From contig WOGZ01000075.1 of assembly GCA_009733775.1 (NCBI GenBank), positions 1-64,000 of the forward strand: 64,000 nt of DNA, given 5' to 3'. This DNA comes from Alectoria sarmentosa. Taxonomy: Eukaryota; Ascomycota; Lecanoromycetes; Lecanorales; Parmeliaceae. How positions within the stretch are numbered: position 1 is the first letter of the stretch; each line of letters begins with the position of its first letter. The translations under genes and the position numbers were made by a program. Under the pieces are notes generated by a model. That model saw only the letters and a program-made list of their open reading frames with translations. It did not search any database and was not told the DNA's origin. Shown here piece after piece: positions 35,061-47,300 of the stretch.

Positions 35061-38000
35061 TTGGGAGAGGAGGCTCGCTCGTTGGGATCTTTGGAATGCC
35101 AATCGTCGAACATCAGCAAATGAGACACTTGTGTACTAGTACACCGCAACAGTCGAGCAACAAAAGAAGAGGAGCACAATAATGGCTGCTTGTTGAAGTT
35201 TGAAGACCTGATGATTTGATCGGACCAAAGGCTCCGCGGGCATCTGGCCCCGCGTCTTTGGCCGCATATGTCTACTCTAAAGCACTCGTGGACGTTGTCT
35301 CTTACAACCTCGACGACGATTGATCGTAAGGATTCGGCAAGATATAAGGAACTGTAATGTCAACGCTGGCATGGATGAGATCCTTCTTTACTGTACCGCC
35401 ACGATTTCAAGGCAAGACTCTCATTCTACGCTTTGTTACACTTTGCCTCTTCGTAAGACTTGTTGGTAATGATTCAACCAACTTTTCCAATCATCTATTA
35501 GGTACCAAGCTGCCTCTGTTGCTATGATAGTTGCCAACATTCTTCCCAAGATCCTTTGCCAACTCCTGTCTAGTATCTGGACATATGAAATAAGTTTCTA
35601 CAGGATTTCCTTGTAGTCACCCTCTGCCAGTGTTGAGTATGGACCGCCCTTTCGTAGCATCCACTCATAATGAGACTCAGCATCTCTCGAATGATTTTGC
35701 GTACGAAAACAAATCGCACCTGATGGAATGTGCTCCCAGCCCAATGGAGCCGCCGCAGGCATCGGTGACTCTGAGGAGATAAGTTCGAGCTTCACATCGG
35801 ACAACTTGTCATAGAAACTAGACGGCGAACGGAGCAGAGCAGTTGCTTTGTCGGTTTCCTCTCTCTCTCAATTGATTGTTCATGCTTCCGACATTTGATA
35901 CCCTCTCATTTGCCCTTCTGCAAGCATCTAATTAAATGGAATGCTCTAGCAAATCGAGAATATATTTTCATTCTGTCAAAGCAAGTGCTCAACTCTGCTA
36001 GGCACTAACATCACACCGTAGATTCAGAGTGCATCCCCTCGACCCAGTTGTTTGAAGTGACCGCTGGTTGACGTGTCCCTCTTCCTGATCCAAGCAAACT
36101 TCCTCACTGTGCACGTTTGCTCCTCGCCCGGCGTTCTTCTGTTGTGCCGTGACTGGCAAGGAGGCTTCAAGGAGAAATCCTACAGATCGAGTACAGCCAA
36201 AGGCGCTGGACCTCAAAGATCTGGCAGATGGAGGCAATGCTGGCCACCAATTGGGAACATGTGGCGTTGCGGCACTTGGGCCATCAAAGATCTAGATCTG
36301 CGAGTCCACCACGGGAGAAGGCCGACAGCTGTAGATGGTCACCACGAGCATACATGAATGAAATCCTCATACCTGGCCGCGTGTGTGCTTCACAAGCACT
36401 TTGTACCGCTTCGGTGCGTTTGTCAAATACAGCAAGGTCTTGCTTGTCAAATGTCATTGAGTAGCCCGCACAAGGCGAGTGATCATGGAATAAAAGACAC
36501 TTGTAGCCCAGAAGCAGAGTGGTGGTGATTGGATAGAATCCTTGCGCTGCTCCCATTCATTCGTAGAAATTGACGACAGATCGAAGAATTCATCACGGTG
36601 GAAGTTAGAAGCCGACAGGCAATCCTTAGTTTGCCCTTTCGACATGGAGATGTCATCACAGCTGTGTCTTGCCGCTGGCGTGGGCTACTTGCCCCTAAAA
36701 ATGCACCATGCGATCCGTCCCAATGGGATGCCATGTCATTTTCAATGGCTGTTATCTCTGCATATGGAATGGCTCAAGCCGTGTTAGTGCTGTCGACCTA
36801 GTCGAAGGTAGGAAGCTGATGGTGTGAGAAGATATCATGCCTTGCCGTGCGCGCGGCATGGGCCGTTCTTGAAGTCTACCCAACGGTATTTCTTCCTCTT
36901 CGAGGGCGTATCACCGCACGACTTGTTGTCGTGATTGCCTTTGCGAACGACTGGGTTATCACATCAAACGCGCACAATCCTGGCAAACGCCCCTCTCCTT
37001 TGGTGGATCGCGAGACACGAAGGCGGGAGAATGCCTCCCCAACATCAGAACGGTCTGAGTAGCATGAATCCACACGGGCACAGCAAAGTCCATCTGAAAT
37101 ATTAGTGCCAATGCAAGTCGGTTGAACTGTGTGTGGGCTTTGCGTAAGGTCGGTCAAAAATCATTGATGCTGCTATCCGTGCTCAGAGCGGCAGAAATTG
37201 GTAGGTATCAAGCGACCCCAAAGATGCGGGAGTCAAAAATCAAGGAGTAGTTATAGTCACCTTATACAATAATGACACCAGCGTTTCGGTCCCTTGAAGG
37301 TGCACTAGAAGTTCCCTTGGGAGGAAACGATTCCAACAGTATTCTGGTAAGAAACCGATACTGCTCTAGGGGACGCCGCTTGAATTCCTCAATTACGGAC
37401 CATTGCCTCTACGAAAATTGATATTGAGATTATTATTGATATTGTTTTCTGGAGAGCCTGGCTGATCAGGATTCTATAACTGTCCAATGACAATCTATCA
37501 GACCAGGGGCATATCGAATGTTATTCCGCCATCCCATATGTTGATTCGCATAGAGACGAATGTCGAAGTGGTGTCCAACCGCGCGCTCGGCCGCCAGCTC
37601 TATTTCTTCTACTCGTGCATTCGTGGAAGATTTAGTTGGTGTCCTCGCTTTATCAAGTAGCTCACTTCTGGAACGTACGAGTACGCATAATTTCTTCACG
37701 ACGGGAGTAACAAAAGTAAATCGGGAGTAGATTGGGAGTACTTGTACTGCGGATAAAGAATAACTATTATCGAATAAATGGGATGAAAAGAATAAAGTTA
37801 GGTAGGTATGCAAAAGGTTGATACAGCGCTAATTGCAGCCCTAACCCTATTTCTAAAAGACGAATCCGAAAGAGAAAGTGGTGATAATGAAGGGGAAAGA
37901 GTTTTCCGAGCTGGGTTATAAAGCAGTTCAAAATCATGTAGATAGAGGCGGAGGCGTTGCGGATCGAGTTGGACATTTGCAAAATGCGGAAGAGGGAACT

Positions 38001-38968
38001 CAAGGAAGATGTTTTCGAACATTTTGGATAGGTTGTGTGATAAGCTTAGTGTATTGAGGCCTCCGCGAAACCGTAAATTAGGGTTTCTATTTACTTATCC
38101 AAAACGCAGGAACACAGAAACACGGAAAGGCAGGACTAGAGAGAGAGACACATGTGCAGGCTGACCCAGAGAGTCGAACATCCTTGAAATAAATCCACAC
38201 ATCCACGTGCTGATCGCGTGGAAACGTCGAGGACTGCAGGGAAAGAAGCTTTCAAGACAAGTCTCAGAACTTGTCTAATGTAAAAGCACAGGCCAGACCT
38301 TTAAGTAAAAGCGACATCTGAAAGCTTCTTGCTTTCCATCCCTATCGTCCACCTTCCTCCTTCTATTCTTCGTTAACACAACCACGTACTTCATTGCTAT
38401 CACTGCCTCTGCTCCCGACCTATTTACTATCCTCTATATCCCTCTCCACACCTCAAATCACCGCCATTTCCCCAAACGGACCCCAATTTCGCGGGCTTGC
38501 GTCGTGACACAAAGCTCTGGACCGAGCCGGGCCAGTCTGCTCCAAGCACACACTCGAAGCACAGAAACTTACTGGACCCACCGTTCGACTGCATATACCT
38601 TAGTGAACGCCCATTGCTTCAATGCTCGTCGTCAGTGCTCACTGCTCAGGATAAGTTCGCAAGAATTACTGCGTTGGGCCCATCCATTGAATTGATTGGC
38701 CTGCACCACCACATACGGCCGGCGCACTTGTGCAACTAAAGGCCCTCTGCCCGGTATAAGAGTTTAGCACCTCACCACGTTCTGCCCTGGTCATAGAGGA
38801 CCCCGATCAAAGCTGCACCCACCGAGACGAAATTGCATTTCCCAACATCTGCCATTCAACTCAGCTCGTGTGCCTCTCAGCCTTAAAATTCCACAATCTC
38901 TTAAAGTCATTTCCCAGGTGATCGATTGGTTTCCAGTAAGCTGGCCTCGCTTCTGTACCGCAGTCAGG
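35061..38968. other. Long intergenic region between acyl-CoA synthetase and ras2
   Basis: About 3.9 kb with no gene I can support apart from a weak 68-codon frame at 35598-35804. The last 600 bp (38330-38968) are pyrimidine-rich and are probably the promoter and long 5' leader of ras2. Other open stretches overlap on both strands and lack coding character. Confidence 0.5.
35598..35804 (-). CDS. Possible small hypothetical protein (68 residues)
   Basis: A single frame starting MSDVKLELISSESPMPAAAP, with a reasonably biased composition (LGWEHIPSGAICFRTQ, YEWMLRKGGPYS). It has no signal peptide, membrane segment or known motif. It stands alone in a gene-poor interval, so it may be a small gene, an exon of a larger one, or chance. 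Confidence 0.25.
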   Translation of the reverse strand: MSDVKLELISSESPMPAAAPLGWEHIPSGAICFRTQNHSRDAESHYEWMLRKGGPYSTLAEGDYKEIL

Positions 38969-39741
38969 ATGACGGGAAAGATGACGTTGTACAAATTGGT
39001 GGTGCTTGGAGACGGTGGGGTCGGCAAGACTGCTTTGACCATACAAGTAGAAACGTCCCTACTCAGCCGCGCGAATCACAACTGACAGATTTCCAGCTGT
39101 GCCTAAATCATTTTGTTGAGACTTACGATCCCACAATTGAAGATTCATACAGAAAGCAGGTAGTGATTGATTCGCAGTCATGCATGCTAGAAGTGCTTGA
39201 TACTGCAGGCCAAGAAGAATACACAGCTCTACGGGATCAGTGGATCAGAGACGGCGAAGGCTTCGTGCTTGTCTACAGTATCACCTCTCGATCATCATTT
39301 ACACGGATACGGAGATTTCATAGTCAAATACAGAGAGTGAAGGAGTCGTCCAATGCTGGTTCTCCTACAACGGCCAGCTATCTGTCATCACCAGTCTCTC
39401 CAAGCATGATGATGGGCGGAGGTCAGGCACCCGTCATGCTGGTTGGCAACAAGAGCGACAGAGTGACAGAACGAGAAGTGTCTACGCAAGAGGGTAGTGC
39501 CTTGGCGAAAGAAATGGGCTGTGACTTCGTGGAAGCATCAGCAAAGAATTGCATCAACGTGGAGAAGGCGTTCTATGAGGTTGTTCGAGCCCTAAGGAAA
39601 CAACGGCACGATACGCAGCTCACGAGGACGGGAACAATTCCCGGAAGAAGTGGAGGTCCCATTGGCATGTCCGACTCACGGGATGGGCGGAAACGGGGAC
39701 CGAAGGAGTCGAAGAACAAACCGCGATGCGCAATATTATGA
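38969..39741 (+). CDS. ras2: Ras2-type small GTPase
   Basis: Two exons (38969-39046 and 39097-39741) around a 50-bp intron (39047-39096) give 240 residues. The protein starts MTGKMTLYKLVVLGDGGVGK, with the P-loop GDGGVGKT. The effector region is FVETYDPTIEDSY, switch II is DTAGQEEYTALRD, and the guanine-specificity motifs are GNKSD and EASAKN. It ends in the prenylation box CAIL. A Ser/Met/Gly-rich insert (about 30 residues, SSPVSPSMMMGGG) precedes GNKSD; such an insert and the KMxLYKLVVLG start are typical of the filamentous-fungal RAS2/RasB branch. In the family it signals from the plasma membrane to cAMP and MAPK pathways controlling growth and morphogenesis. A second ATG lies four codons downstream. 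Confidence 0.95.
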
Positions 39742-40621
39742 CCACGACTTGCTTGCATTTCCGAGCACGCTCAACTCGACTTCGCAGATCTAGCCTCAGC
39801 TCTATTGTCATCGGTTACGGCTTCATCAGTTGATTGGCTTAACGACTACCCCTGGCACCAGTACAACTCCAGCATCATAACGCAGCCCTTTCCTAGTCTT
39901 CGATGTACAGACACTTCATGTGAAAATGGATCAGCCCTTCGTGCCCGGGTTACAGGACAACATAGACACAGCATCACCCTCTCACAGCCACTATGCAGAC
40001 ATGCATTGACACTGAAGCATTCAGACACCAGCGGTTCTCAAAGGAGCTACAGGAAAGAGGTTGCATCTAGATAGCAAAGGCGCATCGGAGTACTTTCTAC
40101 AGGATAGATATGGGCAGCCAAACTGACGGATCTGGGGGTGACATTATTTCATTTCAGTCATGTGTCAAGAACAGCTGGCGATATGGGGACAGGACACCGA
40201 AGAGATACCCACGGCCATCATGAAGCCAATCTAGAGTTTCCACGATTACTGATGTTCGATGCTTTGACGTGCAGGCCACGCATTCTCTCCTCTCTCGTCG
40301 TCTCCGTTGTTAGCACTACTCCTTCTCTGCTGTCTTTTTTGCATTGCTGTCACTGCTATCTACCTATGCCATGTTTTTACCCCCCCATTTCATGCATGCC
40401 TTCCTTCATCTTCAACAAATGTCAGCATTGAGCCAGAAGAACATTCTCCAGCGATTTTACATTACCCTGGCACAACTGAGAGCAGCAGATATGTAAGGCT
40501 TTTCACACCGTCGAGACTACGTGTTGTTACCCACACATTTCGGATTGTCTATATATCTATTTCTAGTAGATTCTTCGCTACTCGACGCCGGAAGCCACCT
40601 AATGGTACAATCCTCCTCATC
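39742..40621. other. Convergent intergenic region between ras2 and the SCJ1-like gene
   Basis: About 880 bp holding the 3' ends of two convergent genes. I see no coding frame with support and no notable repeat. Confidence 0.5.
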
Positions 40622-41968
40622 TTACAATTCGCTATGCTCCGCTTGACGCGGCCGTCCACTATCCTTTGCCAGATTCACTCCAATCTTCTTCCGCCACTTC
40701 TCCCACAGCGCCCAGAACTCCTTCTCCATCGGCCTCTCCACTTGGTCGGGCAGTACGACCGTATAATCAACATGTAATTGGCCAAACTCCTCTTCCCCAG
40801 CTCTTGACTGCTCCTGCTCCTGCAACCAAACTGGCATGCCCTCGCCATTTACCACCTCTACCTGATTCGGCTGCACCACCTCTCCTCTCGTCCTTCCTAA
40901 TCGCACGACATGTCCGTCCAAATGGGTGAGATTTCTCTCCCAATCTCCCATCCATGCCTCTCTTAAACTCAATACCTCCTTCCAGAACATATCCCTCCCT
41001 TTCCTCCTGAAGAACGCACCGTCCGTCCTCTGGCCCTCGTCACCATACTCCGCCTCCTTCTCCCCCACTTGCACCACTAGATCTCCGGCCACCCAGTCGG
41101 GGCTTTCGTCCGCTTCATTCTCGTATACAATTCTACTCCCCTTTGGCATGCCCTTCTCGACATGCAGTGTATGCGATGCCGTCTTCTTAACCACTCTCGA
41201 GCCCCCACACACTTTACACGGATGCTTTATAGTTTTTCCTTTACCACCGCACTTATCACATCCCATCTGCACCTGCTGAAATATCCCCGGCGCAAGCATA
41301 TGCTTCTGTATCACCATCCCCCTCCCATTGCACTGTCCACACGTCTCCACAGTCCCATCTGCACTCCCACTACCCTCGCACTCTTCACAGATTTGCTGTT
41401 TCTCAATGCTGAATTCGTGCTCATGTCCATTGTAAAAGTCACTCAGTGGTACTGAGACTCGCACTTCCATATCTGGTCCTCTCCGTTGCCCAGATTGGTG
41501 TCCAAAGTGTCCCGAGCCGCCGAAGAAGCGCGAAAAGAGGTCGAACGGGTCATGGGAGCGGCCGCCCTGTCCGCCTTGTTGGTGTTGCTTTAGGCCTTCA
41601 TAGCCGTATTGGTCGTATATGCGGCGGGTCTCAGGCTCGGAGAGGGCATCGTAGGCTTCAGCGATTTGGACGAATTTCTCGGAGGCTGACTCATTGCCAC
41701 TGTAAAAATGCAGAGGGTCAGCTTTGGTTCTCCATGTAGAGTGCAATCTATTTTGCTGTGGTGTAGGAATTAGGGGGGACTGGGAGACCAGGTAAGGACG
41801 AACTCACGGATTCTTGTCGGGATGGTATTTCTTGCTGAGGAGGCGATAGGCTTTCTTGATTTCTCGATCTGAGGCCGACTTATCAAGGTCCAGGAGTTTG
41901 TAGAAATCTTCAACGCAGAGAACAAGCGGAAGGAGGAAAGCCAGAATAAGAGCTGGAATGAACAGCAT
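40622..41968 (-). CDS. SCJ1: ER-lumenal DnaJ/Hsp40 co-chaperone (Scj1-like)
   Basis: Two exons (41808-41968 and 40622-41699) with a 108-bp intron (41700-41807) give 412 residues. The start MLFIPALILAFLLPLVLC is a signal peptide, followed directly by the J domain, EDFYKLLDLDKSASDREIKK, with YHPDKN carrying the HPD triad. A Gly-rich segment with a DPFDLF block follows. Four zinc-binding repeats come next: CEECEGSG, CGQCNGRG, CDKCGGKG and CKVCGGSR. The substrate-binding region follows, and the protein ends HSEL, an HDEL-like retrieval signal. In the family this protein recruits substrates to lumenal Hsp70 (Kar2/BiP) for folding and degradation. Frame, domain order and both targeting signals agree. 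The intron is twice the usual length here but does not clearly match the introner family. Confidence 0.95.
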
Positions 41969-42771
41969 GGTAAGGAGTAGGGGGAGGATGAAGCTTCATA
42001 GGCTGACGGAGAGGGGATTACAGTCGCAGTATAGGATGTCAACAAATTCTACGACTTTCTGCTTGTCTGGTGGTCCCTGGGCAAGGATGAAAGAAAAAAA
42101 GGTTCATGGTACGTGGTATCATGAAATCGGACAAGTGGCTAGATAATAGATTGGGCGGAAAGATATGTCTTGGCAAGACAAGACAAGAGTACTACGAGTA
42201 CCGAGCACGCGGGTGCCAGAAGTCGTCGCACACCTTGATTCCACGAGAGTCGGATAACTTGACAACAAACAATCTGACGCAGAAGTTTTGGGTGTAAAAG
42301 TTGTAGATATTACTTAGTTGCAAATATTTTATCGCCAGAGGAAATAGTTTGAAGTAATATTGACTGACTTACGCCAGTTTACAGGATATTGGGATTTCTT
42401 GAAGTGTGCGACGATTTCTGTCACCCGCGTGCCGAGTTCTGCACCAAAAGTCCTAAACAGCGCTGGTGGCAACCCTAGCCCTAATCTCGGAAGGCAGCCC
42501 TCATGGGGACCCTAGAATAATCAACTACCCGAAGCAGCTTCAAGCGAACAGGCAACTCTTCAGGCGGGGGCGTTATCCGAGATTTTGGCGAAGAGGTCTT
42601 GGCGTCCAGGACTTTTGGGTGCAGACCTCCGTACGCAGGTCCTAGGTACCTAATCACCTACCTAGATAATAGGGCGGCCGTCACCCTAGACTTGATGAGG
42701 GCTAGATGGTCTCCGGGCACATTTCCATATCTACTGTATCCTGGCAATTAATCGAGTACGGACTCGGGGCC

Positions 42772-43206
42772 GCAGAATCAAGTGACGGATTTGCCGTTTC
42801 TCACCAAAATGCCATCCTTTTGTAACCTTATTAGATACTTGAACTCAATCACCATGGAATATTGACACATAGATGATCATTCAAAACTCCAATTGATGTA
42901 CCAAGCTTAACGTAATCAAAAGAATTTCACTACGTTGATAAAGTAAGGTACTACCTCCGTACGGTGAGAAAAGACGCGAAAACGCGAAATTGGGCGCGTA
43001 AAAAGCACTCTGGCACGACTCGTTCTTTTCACCTCTACACCATGACGTCAAATTATAATAAGATTCTGAAGGCCCAAAAGGATGCCCCGATATTATCGTG
43101 TTGTGCTAGAGTTTGGATGTATCTGCCATCTTTTATTGCGGTTGGAAGTAATCTGTGTAATATCCAATTTGAGGCGCAAAACGCGAAATCCGTCACTTGA
43201 TTCCGC
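42772..43206. mobile_element. MITE-like element with about 28-bp terminal inverted repeats
   Basis: The left end, GCAGAATCAAGTGACGGATTT (first 20: GCAGAATCAAGTGACGGATT), is matched by the reverse complement of the right end, GCGGAATCAAGTGACGGATT, and similarity continues for several more bases (GCCGTTT versus CGCGTTT). The 435-bp interior has no transposase and no good frame. I could not find a clear target duplication, so the ends are provisional. It may be a short non-autonomous DNA transposon. Confidence 0.55.
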
Positions 43207-43680
43207 GCATGAATTCACCAGGCCACACGAGCCATTTATGAGCATCAGCACATGATTTCCCGTAAGCGTAAGCGAAAGCTACGTAATTATTTAGCAGTAA
43301 GGAAGACTTCAAGAACACCCGCGGTTGAAACTGACAACTCTTTATTAATCCAGTTGCCTGCCGTTGCCCCTGTCAACTCTTTCCAACCATCGCTTCTCCT
43401 TCTCCTTCCTCTTCTTCTTCTTCCTCTTCCTCTTCCTCTTCCTGCCAATTTGAACAATTGCTCAGTACCCACACACCAAATTGTAACGCTATTTTACTTT
43501 CACTGCCCTTACGTGCTTCTAATTTTCAAGTCTGCTGCAACCAAACTCGTTGCTCCATGGCTCCTGCTTGCTGCTTCCGATTATCATCTTTCATTGCTCT
43601 TTCTTCCCTTAGTTCTTTCAGGAACATTTCAGGTATATGTTTCGACCCGTCATAACTCAAAAGGCCTGCCTATTACTTGG

Positions 43681-43685
43681 CTTCT

Positions 43686-43716
<31 letters not shown>
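43681..43716. repeat. CTT trinucleotide microsatellite
   Basis: A run of CTT with one CCT interruption. It lies just upstream of the RNase III pseudogene. Confidence 0.85.
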
Positions 43717-43764
43717 ATCCAGAAGATCTCTAATTGTCTTCTCATCACCATACCGCACTTCCTC

Positions 43765-44347
43765 ATGGCAATCGAAAATATGGATACGATCTTGCAAGCC
43801 GTTCAGGACATCCTCCGGTACCGATTTAGAGAGTGGCAGATTTAATGGGAGGCAGTGCAAGCCTCTGGGTCCAGCATACGCTCCGCAGGCGATCGGTAAT
43901 ATGCGGGTGGCAACAAGAGACTTGCTGTGATTGGGGATATAGTGCTCCAGCTTGTTCTCGTAGTGGAATCCGTACAATGGCGGCGTAGTAAGGGATTCTT
44001 CTGACGGCGTGAGCACAATCTTGTAGATAGCGTGCTAATACACGCAGCAGAACGATTCATACAGATCTTATCTCAAGCCGCTTCCAATACCATCCTGGAA
44101 AGAACCGGACGGCAACGTGGACTTCAGAGATACGTCAACAAAAATCCGTCCCGACGTCAAGGTGTGTTGCCGGTTTACGATGGCTGCGACTATGGAGGCA
44201 ATCCTCGGCGCGGTTTATCTGAATAGTAACTTGATGATGTTTGGAGAAGTGATGCAGACTTCAGGCCTAGTACTCTTAGCTTCACAAGATGCAGAGAATC
44301 AGTGGACGATCAAGCACATAGCCCTTACGGATAGCGAATCAAGGCCG
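43765..44347 (+). pseudogene. RNase III-domain protein pseudogene
   Basis: In one frame from an ATG at 43765 the translation reads MDTILQAVQDILRYRFREWQ, a stop, then WEAVQASGSSIRSAGDR, a stop, then GNKRLAVIGDIVLQLVLVVE, a third stop near 43999, then EHNLVDSV and RGLQRYVNKNPSRRQG. A one-base shift near 44170 is needed to continue with TMAATMEAILGAVYLNS. These are the GxxFxdxxLLxxALxxxG, NxRLAxxGDxxLxxxxxE and MAxxxEAxxGAVYLDS blocks of fungal RNase III-like proteins. Three in-frame stops and a shift mean it cannot make a full domain. The stops could derive from CAA/CGA-type codons by C-to-T change. The role of intact relatives is not established. Confidence 0.7.
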
Positions 44348-47300
44348 TGAGACATTGTAATAGCTACGTCACTCAAGTTGAAGCAGTTTGCTGCTTCGTT
44401 GTGCTATTTCGATGCGACAGCCAGTAAATTGCTGTACGGACCCGATACTTACACACTTTCAGATCTGGACGTGGGTAGGTAGCACGAGTATGATCATGAC
44501 AATGTGACTATCGAAACGCCTATACGTAGCTACAGATAATATTTGTGAGCTCGACAAGAAAGCAAAGCAAAGGCGAAATTGCAGCGTCAACTGTTACCAA
44601 TCGACTCCACCGCAACTCTTCGAGAGCCATGAACATCACTACATTCTGCATGCTGTATAAGAGTAACAATAGCTTGCGGTAGGGCTAACATCAGGTATCA
44701 GGTGTACGTGAAAGGAGAGTGCTCTGATTGGAAGTCCTCACAGGAATTTCCACTCTGGTATTGAATGATTTTTTTCGCTCTGCTTAAAAGGTTCGGATTG
44801 ACCCTCCGTATCCCAAAGCTTGGTGGTCGCGAATTCCTGCAGGCAGATGAGTGTCACTATGCAGGAAGGCCTTCGAAGAGCTGCAGTCTCGGAGGCTCGC
44901 AAGTACTGACGGCCAATCATCAAAGAAACCTTCCGATGATTCGTTGCCTGTGGTCGAAGCGCTCGAGCCGTCGGGTGACTTCGGTCGCCGCATGACGCAG
45001 TGAGGCCCGAGCGATCATTGCAGCCTACCATGGGCTGTTATTCGCTCTCGATGTTGTTGCGATGGCAGGTGACGGGGCCTCTAGATGGCCAGCGGAGACC
45101 TCAGCTCGTGACAGATCTCTTTCCATTTAGTGCTTCCTTTCTGCGCATATCTGTGAGAGAGGCCTCTCCAAAAGTATTACGCAGTGTGCATTCCGCATGT
45201 TTGCCAAAGAGTACCATAAGAGTAACATTCGATATTGTCGGACGGACGCTCCACGACTTCCCTTGTACTCGGGGTTCGCATGTGTGCTCGCGATCTTTCT
45301 GCAGTACGGAGTACGGTTCAAGCTTCTAGGTGCAGCTGGCTTATGCACGCCATCTTGTGCGCAGTATGACATGGCATCTTCATAAGGCTGGCGCTTGGCG
45401 TATCCCAGATGATCTCATATCGCCCATATCTGACAACCTGGGTTTCGTTTGTTCTCTCATACCTTTCCTCACTCCTCACGTCCACGGTGGTTTTCTCGGG
45501 CAAGTGCCAGTTAAAGCTGAACAAATGAGGCGATGAAGATTGAGATTCTGCGAGGCTACCTAGAGTAGCTAGAGAAGGTGACATTCCTGAATACGGAAGA
45601 TGTTAGCGTTTGTGAGAAAACGTTTTGGTGCGTTCATTCGGTTCAATGCCAGATTACTTGCACAAAAACCAAGGGCGGCGTTCGCGATGACCGCATTTTT
45701 TGAAATCGTCAGAAATCTTGCCTACTAAAGTGGCAGCTGGGAAGGCGCTTCCACCATAAGATAATTGACGAAAGCAACATCGAAAAGCGTGCTGGCTCAA
45801 TGTCTTCAAGAGGCTCTGCTTCAGTTGTTCTCTTAACATAAGTTTGGAGATTTCGCGCTTGCATTAAGATCTGCATCAGAGGCCACGATGTGAGTGCGGC
45901 GACTGCCACAATTCTCGACAATTTGAGTGCGTAAAGGCGACGGTGGTGGGGTCGGTCTGTGAGTACTCCATAATCTCCGTTCTCCAGCCTCCCTCTGATG
46001 TACCTACCGATTTAGTTGCAAATAGTTAACGCTTGGGGACCGGTAGTCCGTTGAAGCGTTCCAGCCGCGAAGTCGACTTGATCATTTCAAGACTCGATGA
46101 TAAAATAGGAATTTGAATACAGCCTTTCCCCTGGAGGACACTTCCGTCCTACGGTAGATGCGAATCCCTTTTGTTCTCCCAAAATCTGCGAACTTGTGAA
46201 GTTGCAGATCATCAAGCTCGCCTAGGCGCCTCCTCGCCGATCGGAAGTCGGCAGCGATCCCGGAAGCGATGCTCGCAGTGGCTTGAGCACATCAACAGAT
46301 GAAGCCACAAATTGCTCGTGAATCGTGTTGACTTCCTCTCAAAAAGCTTACCCCCACACGTCTGCCCAAATTCCCCCACTCGGGCACAATTGCAGATATT
46401 GACAGGCTTGATTAGTGGACCTGACAGTACAAGTCCCGAAGCCTTGTGGTTATCGAAACAGTGGCCCCTCCTCTACTCCAAGTCGTCTGAACTTAGAAAT
46501 GACACCGACAATACCGAATCTGGTACGGCGTGTCAGCTCTTGATTGTCCCCGACATCCCCGGAGATTTAGGCCAAGATGTTCGCTTACAAGTCAGTTTGC
46601 TAGGCTGTCCAACTTACCAGGATGCAAAACATAAGTACAGCACCATGCAACCAAAACAGCCTGGGCAACCCTCGAATGAGATGAATCCTACATACGGACG
46701 AGTGCGCAAGGTCAGACGATGATCAGGGCCGAAGACTGGGGTAATTGAGGACTAGGAGAACTAGACAAGGGGCTATGGATCCCTGGGAAATTTAGTCTTT
46801 TAGTCTCTTTTGGTGGCACCTGCGCTCATCTCAAGACTCATGTTGGGCCTCATGGAAGACTCCAATTTGATTGGCCAATGGCGACGGGAAATTCTTCGAG
46901 GAGAAGAAGGTGTTCACAACGGACTGTCGATTATCGGAAGAGGTCTTGCCCTAAACGAACGGCAAGCCACATGCTTATGCTTTTTGCTCAAAAAGAGCGG
47001 TCTGGGAGAGTGTGAGGAGTGAGAACGAGGGTGTTGTTGCTCATGCTTATTTTCAGGCATGGTGGGTGCTGCGGGAGAAGCAGATGATAATATTCATTCC
47101 TCCCTGCCTACCTACCTACCTACTCGGATGAAAGACGCGCAAGGAATAGAGAGGGAAGAGAGGCACAGGAAGCGACAAGGTTTGATCGACGTGGAAGGAA
47201 TCCAATCATGCAAGAATCAAAAAGGCATTCTAGGTAGTCAGTCGTAGCGAAAGAAAAGAAAGGTAGGTCAAGCGAGTGAGGTACTGTTTTACTATCTACC

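Larger units (their letters stand above)
41969..43764. other. Intergenic region containing an inverted-repeat element
   Basis: The 41969-42771 part carries no gene. A MITE-like element occupies 42772-43206. The rest is pyrimidine-rich, with CTT repeats at 43681-43716. The apparent leucine-rich frame at 43252-43764 is generated by these repeats. Confidence 0.5.

Noticed and set aside
38926..39741. 271-codon frame as an alternative ras2 product
   Set aside because: It reads through the intron and 5' leader and loses the P-loop; the two-exon model from 38969 restores a canonical Ras start.
41700..41807. The 108-bp SCJ1 intron as another introner-like element
   Set aside because: It contains CTGACC near the acceptor but lacks the TTTCGGAGTC termini and matching interior.
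43252..43764. Leucine-rich frame upstream of the RNase III remnant
   Set aside because: The leucines come from CTT/CTC microsatellites; only its last codons belong to the pseudogene.
46312..46722. 136-codon plus-strand frame as a gene
   Set aside because: It has no motif, signal or neighbouring exon support, and its composition is not clearly coding.
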